Positions 30,490 to 42,700 of a stretch of DNA of 64,000 nucleotides are shown here, piece by piece. Where the stretch lies: NCBI GenBank assembly GCA_030267565.1, contig BRXU01000010.1, positions 248,001 to 312,000 on the forward strand, read 5' to 3'. This stretch comes from Pleodorina starrii. Lineage: Eukaryota > Chlorophyta > Chlorophyceae > Chlamydomonadales > Volvocaceae. Every line of letters begins with the position of its first letter. Position 1 is the first letter of the stretch. Both the position numbers and the translations under genes were made by a program. Below the pieces are notes generated by a model. It was not told the DNA's origin and made no database searches. It was given only the letters and a program-made list of their open reading frames with translations.

Positions 30490-33400
30490 ATGCCTCGCAC
30501 CAAGGGTGCGCCTGCACGTAGATTGGTAATATCATCGGCGGGCGAAGAAGTAAACGTTGGGCAGGCCTGCAACAGCCACCATGAACGTGCAGAATCGTCA
30601 CGGGAGCTTCCCGAGGTCTCGGAACGGGACCTTGAAGCGGAGCCGGAGTCCGTCTCACCAAGGCCGCGTAAGCGCAGGCGCAGGATGCCGATTGAAGAAA
30701 GCGAAATTATTACGCAGCTTGAGCTTGTTGACAGCGAGGAGTTGCTGGGCTTTCTTCAACTGAGCGACAAACTTGTAGTTGACGACGTTACCGAAGTGCC
30801 GGCCGCAGCTGTGCGGACTTCAACGACAAATAAACATGGCGGATCTCCACTCCTTTCCATAGAGTTTCATCGCATTCGCGGACAAGCGGTGACGGTAGGT
30901 TTGACCCTCCTGCGCATCGCCCGTCGTCCGCCGCTCCGACAACGCCATCGTTGCGCTTTGAACTTTTCCAGCAGGTGCACCTCGCTGCACCATCTGATGC
31001 CACAGCTAGCAATCTGGTCCGGCTCCTACAGGACGGCGTGCTGGGAGTTGCCCTGCACAGGGCTGGCGACCTCCACGCCGGCAGCAGCAGCGGTCCCACA
31101 CATCCAATACAATACGCCTGGGATTCCGGCACACCGCCCGAAATTAAGCTTCACAGCCTCACCAAGCCAGCGTCTATCGGCACGGACTGCAGCGCGTGCA
31201 CTGCTGGCCGCTCAGGCGCCATTGCGGCCTGCGCCGCCGCGGATTGCAGCGCCTTGCAGTGCCGCTGTGGATTGCGGGGCACAGCAGAGCCGACCCATCA
31301 GGGCACCGATGACTGGCAGGCGGCTGTGTATGTCAGCTGTCGGGGTTCTCAGTCCGGCGCCGCGACAGCTGCAGCTCAGCAAGCGGCAGGCGCAGGGCCG
31401 TCTTCGACCGGCGCAGCAAGGGCGTCAGCAGAGCCGGGGCAGCTCGCAAGCCTCCGTTTGGGCGTCCGCGCCTCGGCACTGGAGCGCCTGGCGACCAGCG
31501 ACCCGGAGGACATCCAGCAGCGGGCCTGGCAGGTGAGGCGCCTTCCGTCCCCGTCTCCACCCTCGGGAACCGGGGATTAGCTTGCGCGAGCGGGCAAGGC
31601 AGAGCGTTGCCAAAGAGCGGGGGGGGACGGGCGCAGCTCTCTGCGGCGAAAGGGACGGGCCGGCGGAGGTTTGATATGGTTTGGGCCGTTTTCGCCCTTT
31701 CGAGCTCTAGCACGCCAGCACTCCGCCTGACCCTCCGCCCTACCGACCGCGCCCCAGGGCAAGCTGTTGGATGTGCTTGGCTGGCTGCTGCCCCACAACG
31801 TCGCGGACACCGCCGCAGACGCGCCAGCGCCGCCTCCGATACCTCCACACCAACGGCAGCAGCAGCAGCAACAGCAACAGCCTGGGCCGTCAGGAGCTGA
31901 CACGGTCACGCGTTCGCCAGTCGACGGCGGCGGCACTGGTCCTGGTCCCAGCCGGCCAGCCCTGGCCAGCCCCAAGAGCCCCGCCATCGGTGCCGTCGGC
32001 GCTGCTGCTGCTGCTGCTGCTGCTGCAGCACCGAGTCCCGCGACGCCAAAGTCCCCCGGCGCCGCCGCCGTTGCGGCGCAGGGGTTTGATCCCGGCTGGC
32101 TGTATGGCGCCGTGAAGCCGTCCGGCGGGGAGCCGCAGTGGATGGGTGACCCGGCGGAGCTGCGGCCGCGACTGAGGCCCTACCAGCGCCGCGCTGTGGC
32201 GTGGATGCTGCAACGGGAGCTCGAGGGAACAGATGGGACAGAGGAACTGAACCTGAACCTGAATCCGGGCTCGGGCCTGGGCGCAGACGGGGCCAGCGGA
32301 AGCGCAGCGACCACGGCGGGCCAGGCGCAGAGGCAGACGCACGGTCCGAGTGCGGCGCTGCACCCCCTGTGGCGCCGCTTGCGCACGCTGCCCGGCAGCG
32401 CGACCGACGCGCTGTACGTCAACGCCTACACTGGGGCCCTGGCTTCGGAGCCGTTCCCGCCGCCGGGGCCCGTGCGCGGCGGCATCCTGGCAGATGAGAT
32501 GGGACTGGGCAAGACCGTAGAGCTGCTGGCGCTCATCACGGCGCACCGTTTCGTGCCGCCGCCGTCGCCGTCGCCGCCGCCGCAGCAGCAGCAGCAGCGG
32601 CGGACCAAGGCGGCGGGACGCGGGGGAAACGGCAAGGTAGGCGGCGGCAGCACGCTTTTCCTTGGACGGGCTAGCGCAGAGTCCGCCGGGTTGCTAGGTG
32701 TGAAAGGATGTGAAGCGCGTGCGCGCGCGTGCGTTCCCAATCGCACAGCGTCCCCCCTCGTGCCGGCCGAGGGCGGCGATGTTAGGTCTCCGTGCCCTTA
32801 CAGCTTCGGGGGGCTGTAACCCATAACCTAGGCCACCCAACCTGCCATATAGCCTTGTTGGAGCAGCAGCCGTCCAGCGGGCTCTCTTAATGTGGCTGCC
32901 AGGGCCTGAAGCGCTTCAACGCACTTCAACGCACTTCAACGCGCTTCAACGCACTTCAACGGCGTTAGCGGCACACCGCCCGAAACCTCCCCCGTCCCAC
33001 TGTGGACGGAACTTGGCCCTCGTGTCCGTTTCCTGTAGGCGGATACGTCGCCCGCGGTGGCCCCCGGTGACGACCCGCTGCCCGAGCGGGTGGAGTGCCC
33101 GTGCGGCGTGCGCTCCGACGACCCCAACGACCCGCGCCTGGAGGAGTACGACGGGATCTGGATCCAGTGCGACAGCTGCAACGCCTGGATGCACGGCGCC
33201 TGCGTGGGTGTCAAGAAGTCGCCGCGAAGCGCCTGGGCGTGCACTCGCTGCCTGAGGGCCGCCGCGCTGGCAACGGTGGGGCTGGGGGTTCTGGGTTGGG
33301 GTCTAGGGTTGTGGGGGTTGGGTTCGTGGGGTACGAGGAGAAGCTGCGCTTTCAGGGAGTACATGGAGGTAGGGGAGAGGGGGGGTCATGGGTGGGTGGG

Positions 33401-33767
33401 TGGGTGTGCCTCCGGGTGGGTGGCTGTGCCTCGGGGGCACTGCGAAAGGGCGCGCAGAGGGAGGATTCAGATCGGGCCCACTGAAGGCCAGTGCATGGCC
33501 GTCAGTTGGTTGCCCTCAGATGCGCCGGTGCCTGGGCGGCTTGGACGGGCCAGTCGGTTACCGTAAGCTCTCGACTCATCGGGGGTGCCTTGCGGCAACA
33601 CATTCCCGCCTTATGCGTCTAGTATCCGGTCATACTGCAGTCCCTGGGGGGCGGAGGGGCATCACGTCCAGAGGGGAGTGCAGTGCCGACTCCTTCGGAC
33701 GCGGTCATGGCAGCCTTGGACTGGGAAATGCTCATCGCCAGAATGCTGGCCAGAGTTATGTGCCTTG

Positions 33768-33799
<32 letters not shown>

Positions 33800-36700
33800 C
33801 TATCTCTCTCTCTCCCTCGAATGCTACTTCACGCCCAATGTTTCCATCAGCATCGAGCCTCGGGATGCGGCCATCACCATACGTACTGCCGAGTGCTTGC
33901 TGCCCTTCCCGGCCTGTGGGCCGTGGCCTGTTCTACAGGTCTCGGAGCCGTGCGGCGCGACCCTGATCGTCGTTCCGTCGGCCATCCTGCAGCAATGGTA
34001 CGACGAGATACGGCGCCACGTGCACCCGCGGGCTCTGCGGGTGGTGGTGTACGGCGGGCAGACGCAGCCTGGCGCCAGCACCTCCGGCCTCATCTTCGGC
34101 TCTTTCGAGGGAGGAGGGGGAGGAGGCGGAGGAGCGGGCGGGGGCGGCGCGGCCCGGCGGGGACAGGTGGCCCTTGGCGGTGGTGGTGGCGCGGACGGCG
34201 TCGATGTTGCCGAGTCCCTGGTAGGTGGGCGCAAAAAAGCGCGTACCCGCGTTGCGGCTGTCTTCCATATGCAGCTGCCTGGTCCGGACCAGCTTCCGCG
34301 GGGCGCGGCGCTGTGTTCCCTGTGTCTGGAGTCCGTCCTCTTCATGCGGTCCCCTTCCCGCTTCGGGAGCAACGCAGCCACCAGTCAACGCGCGCCGCGA
34401 GTGATGAAGCGCCCGGGGTTGGTGTGGATTTTGCCACAATACGGCCTATGCGCTGACATGAGCATGTCGCGGGGGCTTCACTGTGCTTATCTGGCATGCT
34501 TTACCTAGTTTGCTCTACGCGCCGCGCTCGGGGTCGTGCAGCAGGTCGTGAGCGCTGCATACCTCCCCACACGCGCTGGCCCCGGTGCCCATTGCCCCTC
34601 CCTGCCGATTACGGTATCGTCCATCCATCCGCCCGCCCGCCCGGCCGGGTGTTGCCCTGCGCGCCGCGCTCGGGGTGGTGCAGGTCGTGAGCGCATCGCA
34701 GCTGGCGGCGGCTGACGTGGTGCTGACAACCTACGACGTGCTCAAGCGCGATGTGGCCCGACAACCCGACCTGCAGGCGCAGGAGCGCAACCTGAGGCAC
34801 GGCAAGCGGTGAGCCGCCTGGGATGCTCGCAAGAGCTCGGGCTTCGATTGGGAGCGATTGCGCGGCCACCAATGCTGAATTCGCGTTACCTCTGTTCCTC
34901 GGCGCCTTGCTGCTTTTGAATCTCGGCCGCTGTGTGCGCGTGACCCGCGTGACCCGCGTTGCCCCTGACCAGCCAGGCGCGGCAGTTCTGTTCTGCCCCA
35001 GCCCTGTGATGCGTCTTTTTGTCGTCCCGCGCGGCAACGTCCATGCTGTTCCGGCCGCCGCGCCCACGCAGACTTTAAACGCCACACAACTACATGGAAG
35101 CGGCGCCCTGCTTAGGCTGTGTTGGCACTGCTGCTACCGTATGTGCCACGCTTTTGACTCTCCATCAGAGCGCGTCCGCGCGTGTCCTCCTCCTCGCCGA
35201 CTGCCAGCAACTGCGAAGCTAGCGTGCCATTACGCAAGCATCCCCTATCGCCAGTTCGCCGCGGGCATCCATACCTCCCCACTGCGCTGACCCTGGTGCC
35301 CAACTGCCCCTTGCCCCAACCCCTGCCGATTACGGTATCATCCATCCACCCGGCCGCGTATCCACCCGCGCGCCCGCCCGGCCGGGTGTTGCAGCTACGA
35401 GGTGGTGCCTACCCCACTGACGCGGCTGCGCTGGTGGCGTGTGGTACTGGACGAGGCACAGATGGTGGAGAGCAGCACCGCCAAGGCCGCTGAGATGGCG
35501 CTACAGCTGGACACGGTGCACAGGTGGGTCGGGGGGGGGTGTTGTGTGTTTGGGGGGGTTGGTTGCACGGGTGGGTCGGGGGGGGGTAAAAAGACGATAC
35601 CGCAGCGGAGACGGAGACGGGGGGGTTGCACAGGTGGGTCGGTGGGGGTTTGGTTGCACAGATGGGTCCGTGGCGGGTGTGGGTGTGCGTGGGTACACAG
35701 GTGGGTGTATGCGCAGGGAAGTGAGCAAGTGACTGAGGGAGGGCTAGGGAGGCAGGGCCTGGGAAAAGAGGAGGAAAGAACACGAAGGGTGATTGCGGGT
35801 GGAGAGAAACCAGGTCTGCTCCACCCGCGGCTGTCAAGTCGAGTCGAGTCGGCCATCCTGCTGTAGTCCTCAACCCTACCCCACCCCACCCCCACGTCCG
35901 CAGTGACTCATTTTTTGTATAGAAGATCATATCACTCCCTGACCCCCCGCCCTTCGCCCCCGCGCCGCAGGTGGTGCGTCACCGGCACCCCCATCAGCCG
36001 CGGCCTGGAGGACTTGTACGGCCTGATGGCGTTCCTGGGTGCCCGCCCCTGGAGCGAGCGGCGCTGGTGGACCCGCTGCGTGCAGCGCCCGGTGGAGGCG
36101 GGCGACGCAGCGGGGCGGCGCCTGCTGCTGCACCTCCTGCGCCCCACCCCCACCGCCGCCGTGGGCGACTGTGACGCTGCCTTGCGTGGTGCCAGTACCG
36201 GCGGCGCCGGTGCAGCAGGTTGCGCTGTGGCCGGTGCGTCTGTGCGCTGTGGCGGCGGCGGCGGCGGCGGGCTGATGTGGCGCAGCGCCAAGCGGGACGT
36301 GGAGGAGGAGCTGGGGCTGCCCGCGCAGAGCACCCACATCACCCGTCTGCGGCTCAACGCGGTGGAGCTGCACTTTTACAACCGGCAGCACCAGGTGGGT
36401 GAGAACAACGATACCGCAGCGGAGGGACGTAGGGAGTGAGGTTTGGGAGAAGGGTGAGTTCGCGGAGGCATGGCACGGCACGAGGAGAAAACGAAGGGAC
36501 CACCGTACCGGTACAGGTACGGGGAGCACCAAACCGAAGGGAGCACCGTAGGTGCCGTAGGTACGGGGAGCACCACGAGCCTGCCAGACTGTTTGTGGAG
36601 TGAGGGGAAGGTCAGCAGGCAGCCACGATTGGACCCGTGTTGAGACGACACTGCGGGGGGGGGCTGTGACGCGTGCGCTCCTGAGCTGCAACACGCACAC

Positions 36701-39700
36701 GGCCGCCATGCAACACGGACGGAATTACCCCACCCGGTAAAGCTCCTCCACTTGGCGCCTTGGCCCTTGTCACTTACCGTAACATGTACCGCATTCCCCG
36801 CAACTGCGCACGGTTCTGCGCACGGCTGCCGTGCTTGACGATCCGCCATGCGATTTTGCCTCGCCCAGCCGCGTCGAGTGTCGGATACTTGGCGGCTGAT
36901 GCAGATGTCTTACGGCCGTATCGACAGCAGCGCCAACCATACCGTGCGCAGGAGGTACCCCTAAACCCCTCCCTCGTTCCTTTGCCCTCCGTCCCCCCTT
37001 CCCTTCAACGTCCGCAGGGCGTCTTGTTTCTTTGTTGCAAATTCACTCTCTAAAACCCCCCTTCCCTTACACATCGCATATCACTCCCTGACCCCCTTCC
37101 CTTCCTGAAGGACTGTGCCGCCAAGGCCCGCTCGGTGCTGCCTCCCCGCGTTGTGGCGGCCATGGAGTCGGGCCGGCTGCTGGGCGGAGGTGGAGGCGGC
37201 GTGGAGGAGGAGGAGGAGGCGAACAAGGGGGAGCAGCCGCAAGGCGGGCAAGACGTGCGCGACGCCGAGGCGGAGCACCAGGAGGGGCAGGCGGCATCCG
37301 CGGAGGCGGAGGGCGCAGGGGCGCCGGCGTCAGAGCGGGGCCTCGCCCAGCGGTATGCAGGCTGTGGAGCAGCAGGGGGAGCAGTATTAGCAGCAGCAGC
37401 AGGATCAGGAGATGCAGGAGGATCAGGAGATGCAGCAGCGGCGGTGGCGGCAGCGACGGTGCCAACGGCAGCAGCTGGATCATCAGGGTCAGCACCGCAG
37501 CTGCGGCAGCAGGGCCAGCAGGAGCCGCAGCAGGAGCCGGAAGGCCCTGGGGCGACGCCGGTGGTGACAGCAGGTGCGGAGCTGGCGCGGCGCGACCCGC
37601 TGCAGGAGCTGCACGATCTCCACCGGCGGCGCTGGGAGCTGGTGCGCCAAGGCGGCGAGGACGGCCGGTCGTCACTGCAAGATCGGCCGGCGGCCGGCGG
37701 CAGCGGCGGGCCTTCGAGCTCAGCGGCGGCGGCGGCGGCGGCAGCGCAGGGGGACCCGATGCAGGTGGACTCTGCGGGTGCAGCAACCGGCACCACCGCG
37801 GCAGAGGAGGGACTGGAGGGCGGCGGCGATGAATTTGATGACGGGTGTTGCGACACGCGGCCGAGCAGCGGCGGCGGCTGCCGCCGTCGCGCCAGTCCGC
37901 CGCGGCTCGACGGTCCTCGTAAGGCCCTGGTGGCGCTGGCCACATCGCTGGACCGGCCGTTGGCCGCCCACGAGGCGCGGAAGCTGCTGGGGCCGCTGCT
38001 CAAGCTGCGCCAGGCGTGCTGCCACCCGCAGGCAAGGAAGCGAGTGTGGAGGTGCGCGGCGGCCGGCGGTCGGGCCTTGGGCCGCAGAGGCCTCAGAGCT
38101 CCAGCTTGGGGCCAGCAGACCGCCTGCAGACCACCGCGCCGTGACACGGGTTGGGTTACTTGGGGTTGGGCGGCTGCGGTCGTTTCTTCGATCTGGGAGC
38201 TAGGTGAAGCTGGTGTCGCGTGGTCGTGCAATGACAGTCCCGGGACTTGTTGTGTGTAGCCGCCTGAGCTCGCCCTGTCCGGCTGCCTGCGGCAATTGCT
38301 CTCGGCCCATGTGCGCCATGTACCCTGCATGTATGTGTCCTGGCTCTACAGTCAATAAGCCACACGTGCCTCACGTTGTGCCATGCAGGCCCGGGCCCAT
38401 ACGCGCTCACGTCCCGCGCGTTGCCCCCCTTGTGTTAACCCTTCCTCCCCCTGCTTTCCCTGCTGCTCCTCCTCCTCCTCTGCCCCGCGTGCTCCGGTGT
38501 GTGTGCCCAGGTGGGGGCGGGCGGCATCCGCTCCCTGACGGCCCCCGGGCAGCAGCAGCACCTGCAGCCCCACGGCGGACTGCACCACAACGGCCCCATG
38601 ACCATGGCGGAGATCCTGGGGGTGCTGGTGAGGGGGGGGGTAAGGGAGAGGGCGGTGCTGGTGAGGGGGGGAGGGCGGGTAGGGAGAGGGCGGTGCTGGT
38701 GAGGGGGGGCGGGTAGGGCGAGGGCGATGCTGGTGAGGGGTAAAAAAGAAGATACCGCAGCGAAGGGAGAGGGCGGGGACCGGGGAGAGAGCGGGCCCTG
38801 TAGGACAGAGGCTTAAGCTGGGCCATTGAAGGTAAAACCCCCAGCCTGCAGCGGCTTTTCATCTTTAACTACCGGTAGGAAAAGCGCCCTAATCTGCAAC
38901 GGAAGCAACACCGAGCGACGGAGTGGAGATGGAAGGGCTGCCGCAACCCCAACATATGCATCGTGTCTTGACAGGGCGTGTGCGGTTGGCAGCTTCGCCC
39001 GAGTGTGTCAGCGTTACTGCGTTAGGGAGTCAGTGCAGCGTCATGCGGAGTCAGTGCGCCCGAGACCGCGACGGACAAAGGAGCGATGGATGGAGCATCT
39101 GCTGGCGGCTGGCCTGAGTCGCTGAGTGCCACCTCGTCTGTCTGCGTGCAGGTGACCCGCGCCAAGATTGAGGCGGAGGAGGCGCAGCGACAGCTCATCG
39201 CGTCCCTCAACGGCCTCGCCGCGCTGATGATCATACAGGTGCGTGTGTGTGTGTGCCGATAGTGCCGATAGTAGTCCAGGTAGGAACGGTGCGCGGCCCC
39301 AAGTCAGGTCCGGCGGTGTGGGGCCCGGTGGCCACACACCGGGGGGGGGGGTTGTGGGGATGTGTGTCGCGTCGCGTTCGGGGGTGGAGGCGGAGACGTG
39401 AAGCGCGGTGTGCCGGTGCTACGGTACTTGCACTCTGTGCGCGTCATGAGATCTACGGTAGGCGCAACGCGGTCCGCCATTTGAAGACGCAAGAGCGCCA
39501 ACGCAAGAGCCAATGTGCCAACCGCCTCCTTGCCGCGTCCGCACTTGTGCGGCGCGATCATCCCCCGGGGGCCGGGGCCGGGGTTGGGCCGCTTTTGCCG
39601 CCCGCTCCGTCGCGGAAGCCTCACCTGATTCTGAAACGGCCTTACCGGTAGTCCTCCTGTTCAGCTTGCCCGCGGTAGACTAAGCTGTTTTCGTCCTCTT

Positions 39701-42700
39701 CCCCGTTTCTTAAGGTAGTTTACGTCGTCTTGCCTTCTGCCCCGCTCCCTGGCATCCCCCCAACCCCCGCTCCGGCCTAAACGTGGATAACCCCCCGCCT
39801 GTTGGGTACCCCCCCGCCACACACACACACACACAGGGCGAGCGGGTGGAGGCCATCGCCACGTACCGGAAGGCCCTGAGGGTGATGGAGGATAACAAAC
39901 CGGAGATTGGCACGGTGGGCGGGGAAGGGGCTGTGGGGGTGCCGGCGGGATGAGGATGCCCCCCCTGGGGACGGGCTTCCTAACTCGGAGTTGGCTTACT
40001 GCGGGATGGCTTGGACCAGGACCCGGGTTGGTTTCTCGCGTCGTAGGAAGGCCTTTCGAGGTGGCGCTGAGCTCTCCCTCAGAAATGAATCACCTGTGAA
40101 TGGCAGGCTCTCTTCTGCCTCCACTCGCCGTCCCCCCCCCTGTATGCAACCCCGCCCCTCCCCCCCGGTTCCACGCGCCTCCCGTGAGGATTGCGGCCCC
40201 AAGTCCCTCGTCCGGCTGCATCGTGGGGTCATCTACACCCCACGCCTTCCCAACCATTGTCAAGACGCTCAACACCCCTTAATACACCGCGCCTTTTCCC
40301 GCCTGCTGCCTGCTGTCACCGCCCGCTGCCACATCTCCGGCGCCGCGCCTTTCCCCGCCTGCTGCCACTGCCCGCTGCCACTTCGCAGGACCCGCTTCAA
40401 CGTCTGCACACGCTGCACAACCTGGCTGATATGCTGGCCACTGCCGCCTCCACCGCCGCGCCCGCCGCCGTGCCCCGCACGCTCCGAGACCACACCCTGG
40501 AGGCGGACGCCGCCGCCATCCGCAGCCGCTACCTGGAGCAGCGCAGACAGCGGCTGGAGGCGGTGGAGGTGCGTGGGGGCTGCCGGGAGGGGGCGAGAAG
40601 GCAGCTCAGTGGACTGCCGGGGGGTAAAAAAAAGATACGGTACCGCAGCGGAGCTTCCGGCGGTGGGCGAGAAAGAGTAGGAAGGGTGTGGGTAGCGCCA
40701 CTGGCGAAAAAATGGAGAGGGCGGGCAGGCGGGCATTGCACGCAAGTATGAGCACAACGAGTTACAACGAGACCAGGCGGGGATGCGGTGGGAAAGAGGG
40801 GGGCAGGAAAGGAGGGGGGAGGGCAGGGGTGTGAGGGAAGCGGGTGTGGAAGCGAGACAAAAGGGCGGGTGAAAGGTACGAGCAGGACGAGAGCAAGGAG
40901 GAAGAGGAGGAGGGATGGGATGAAGGAACGGAAAAGGGGACAGGAGGAAAGGGGACATGAAAGGACAGCGGAGGCGGGTGGAGGGTGGAAGGGGAGGTGA
41001 AGGGGGGGCCCCTGGCACAGAGGAATGCCCTTGAAGCTCTTCTGCCTCCTCCGGCTGGCCATCACCAGCCCCGTCCGTCGTCCATCCGCGCCCGGCTGGA
41101 AAGGCTAACTAACCCCTAACCAACCTGCCGTCCCTCGAGGCGCATCCTTACTTACGGCTCCGCTGTCCTTAAGACTCCGCTGTTCTTACGGCTCCACTCG
41201 TCCGCTGTTCTTACGACTCCTCTGATGATGATACGGCTCCTGTGTCCGGTGTCCGGTGGCTGCAGGTGAACTACCGGGAGCTGGTGGCCGCGTCGTCGCC
41301 CTTCCATGGAGCCGCGGGATGGTGCGTGTGACTCCGTGGGTGTGGGTGTGTGTGTCTGGTTCTGTGACCCGCCGCCCCTAGCCCGCCCTGGACACACACA
41401 TACACACCCCCCGCTAACCAACCTGGCTTCGTTTTGCGCAGTGTTTGATCATCGCAGTGCTGATGCTGCCGGGTTTCCACAATGCCACACTCCACAAGTC
41501 CAGACAGTGCGTGCGTTCGTGTCGGGGATGGTCGCTTGAATGCCCCTCATGCGCGCATCCATCTATGGCGTCCTCCTCGCCTCTGCGCTCCGCCCCTCAG
41601 TCCCATCCCCAGCCGGCCCCTTACGTACCCCCCAACGTACCGGTACCGTCCCGCGTCTTACCCCCCATGGCCACCCCAACCCGCCCTCCCCTCAAAAGGT
41701 ACCTTGCCGCGATCGACCTGCTGCTGTCGGAGGGCCACGGCCCGGCGGCCACGGAGCACATCAAGGAGAAGCTGCTGGCGGGGGACACGTACCGCCAAAA
41801 GGTGGGGGGGCCCTTGGGGGGCTTAGTGCGGAGCTGCGACGCCGCCACTGGCCCCGCGCGGTGGGCGAGGTGTGCCGCGGCGCGGCGGCAAGCAGTCCCA
41901 ATGCAAAGGGTATCTCTTGGAATAGTTTACATTGCGCAAATATGGGGTTGCACGGATGAGCTGCGGACCAGCGCCGCGCTGTGTATGTATTCCGTTTGGA
42001 GCTACGTCCTCGTGCACAAGGTGGCCTTACGCGTGCAGGGTTTCCCTTTATTTATTCCTCTGCGCTTTCACCTTCTCCCAAACCCACAGTCAGTCAAGAT
42101 TCGGTCGGGCGATTGTCATCACCAACCTCCTTATCTGCCCCCCGCCCCACGCATCCCCTCCAATAAATGCAAACATGTGTTGATCGACCCCCCCAGACCG
42201 AGGTCAACGCAAGCAGCATGGTCCACCGCTTCAACTCCCTGCTGGGACTCAAGGTAAGGGAAAGGGAGGCGCATGCAGCGGAACTGGCTGGGGCGGTCCG
42301 GGAAAGGGAACATGGTGAGCGACGTCGCTCGCTTGCTTGGTGGCGGGGAATCCCTGGAGGGGGGAGGGGACTGTAGACGCTTGCGCCCGCGCCCCGTCTC
42401 GGGTGCCTGACCGCTGCGTCTTGCATTCATCTCGGGAGGGCGCGGAGGGGGACGAGGCGGATGGCGGATGGCGGCGGGAAGCGTGCAACGGCGGTCGGGA
42501 TGAGCAACACCGCAGGGCACCGCAGGCATGCATCCAAACAGCCACACACACTCACACACGCGCGCGTCTTTGCCTCCTCCTTTCTCTAAAGCACCTGAGC
42601 AGAAGCGATATTGCCACATTTGCCACACCGCATTGGTTGCACCGCATGAGTACCTCTTTCCTCTGCACGCGCTCCCCCACCTACAACAAATCCTAATACA

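Noticed and set aside
37050..38330. 426-codon minus-strand Ser/Ala/Pro-rich frame
   Set aside because: Antisense of SHPRH exon 9, whose plus frame carries the conserved LLKLRQACCHP segment.
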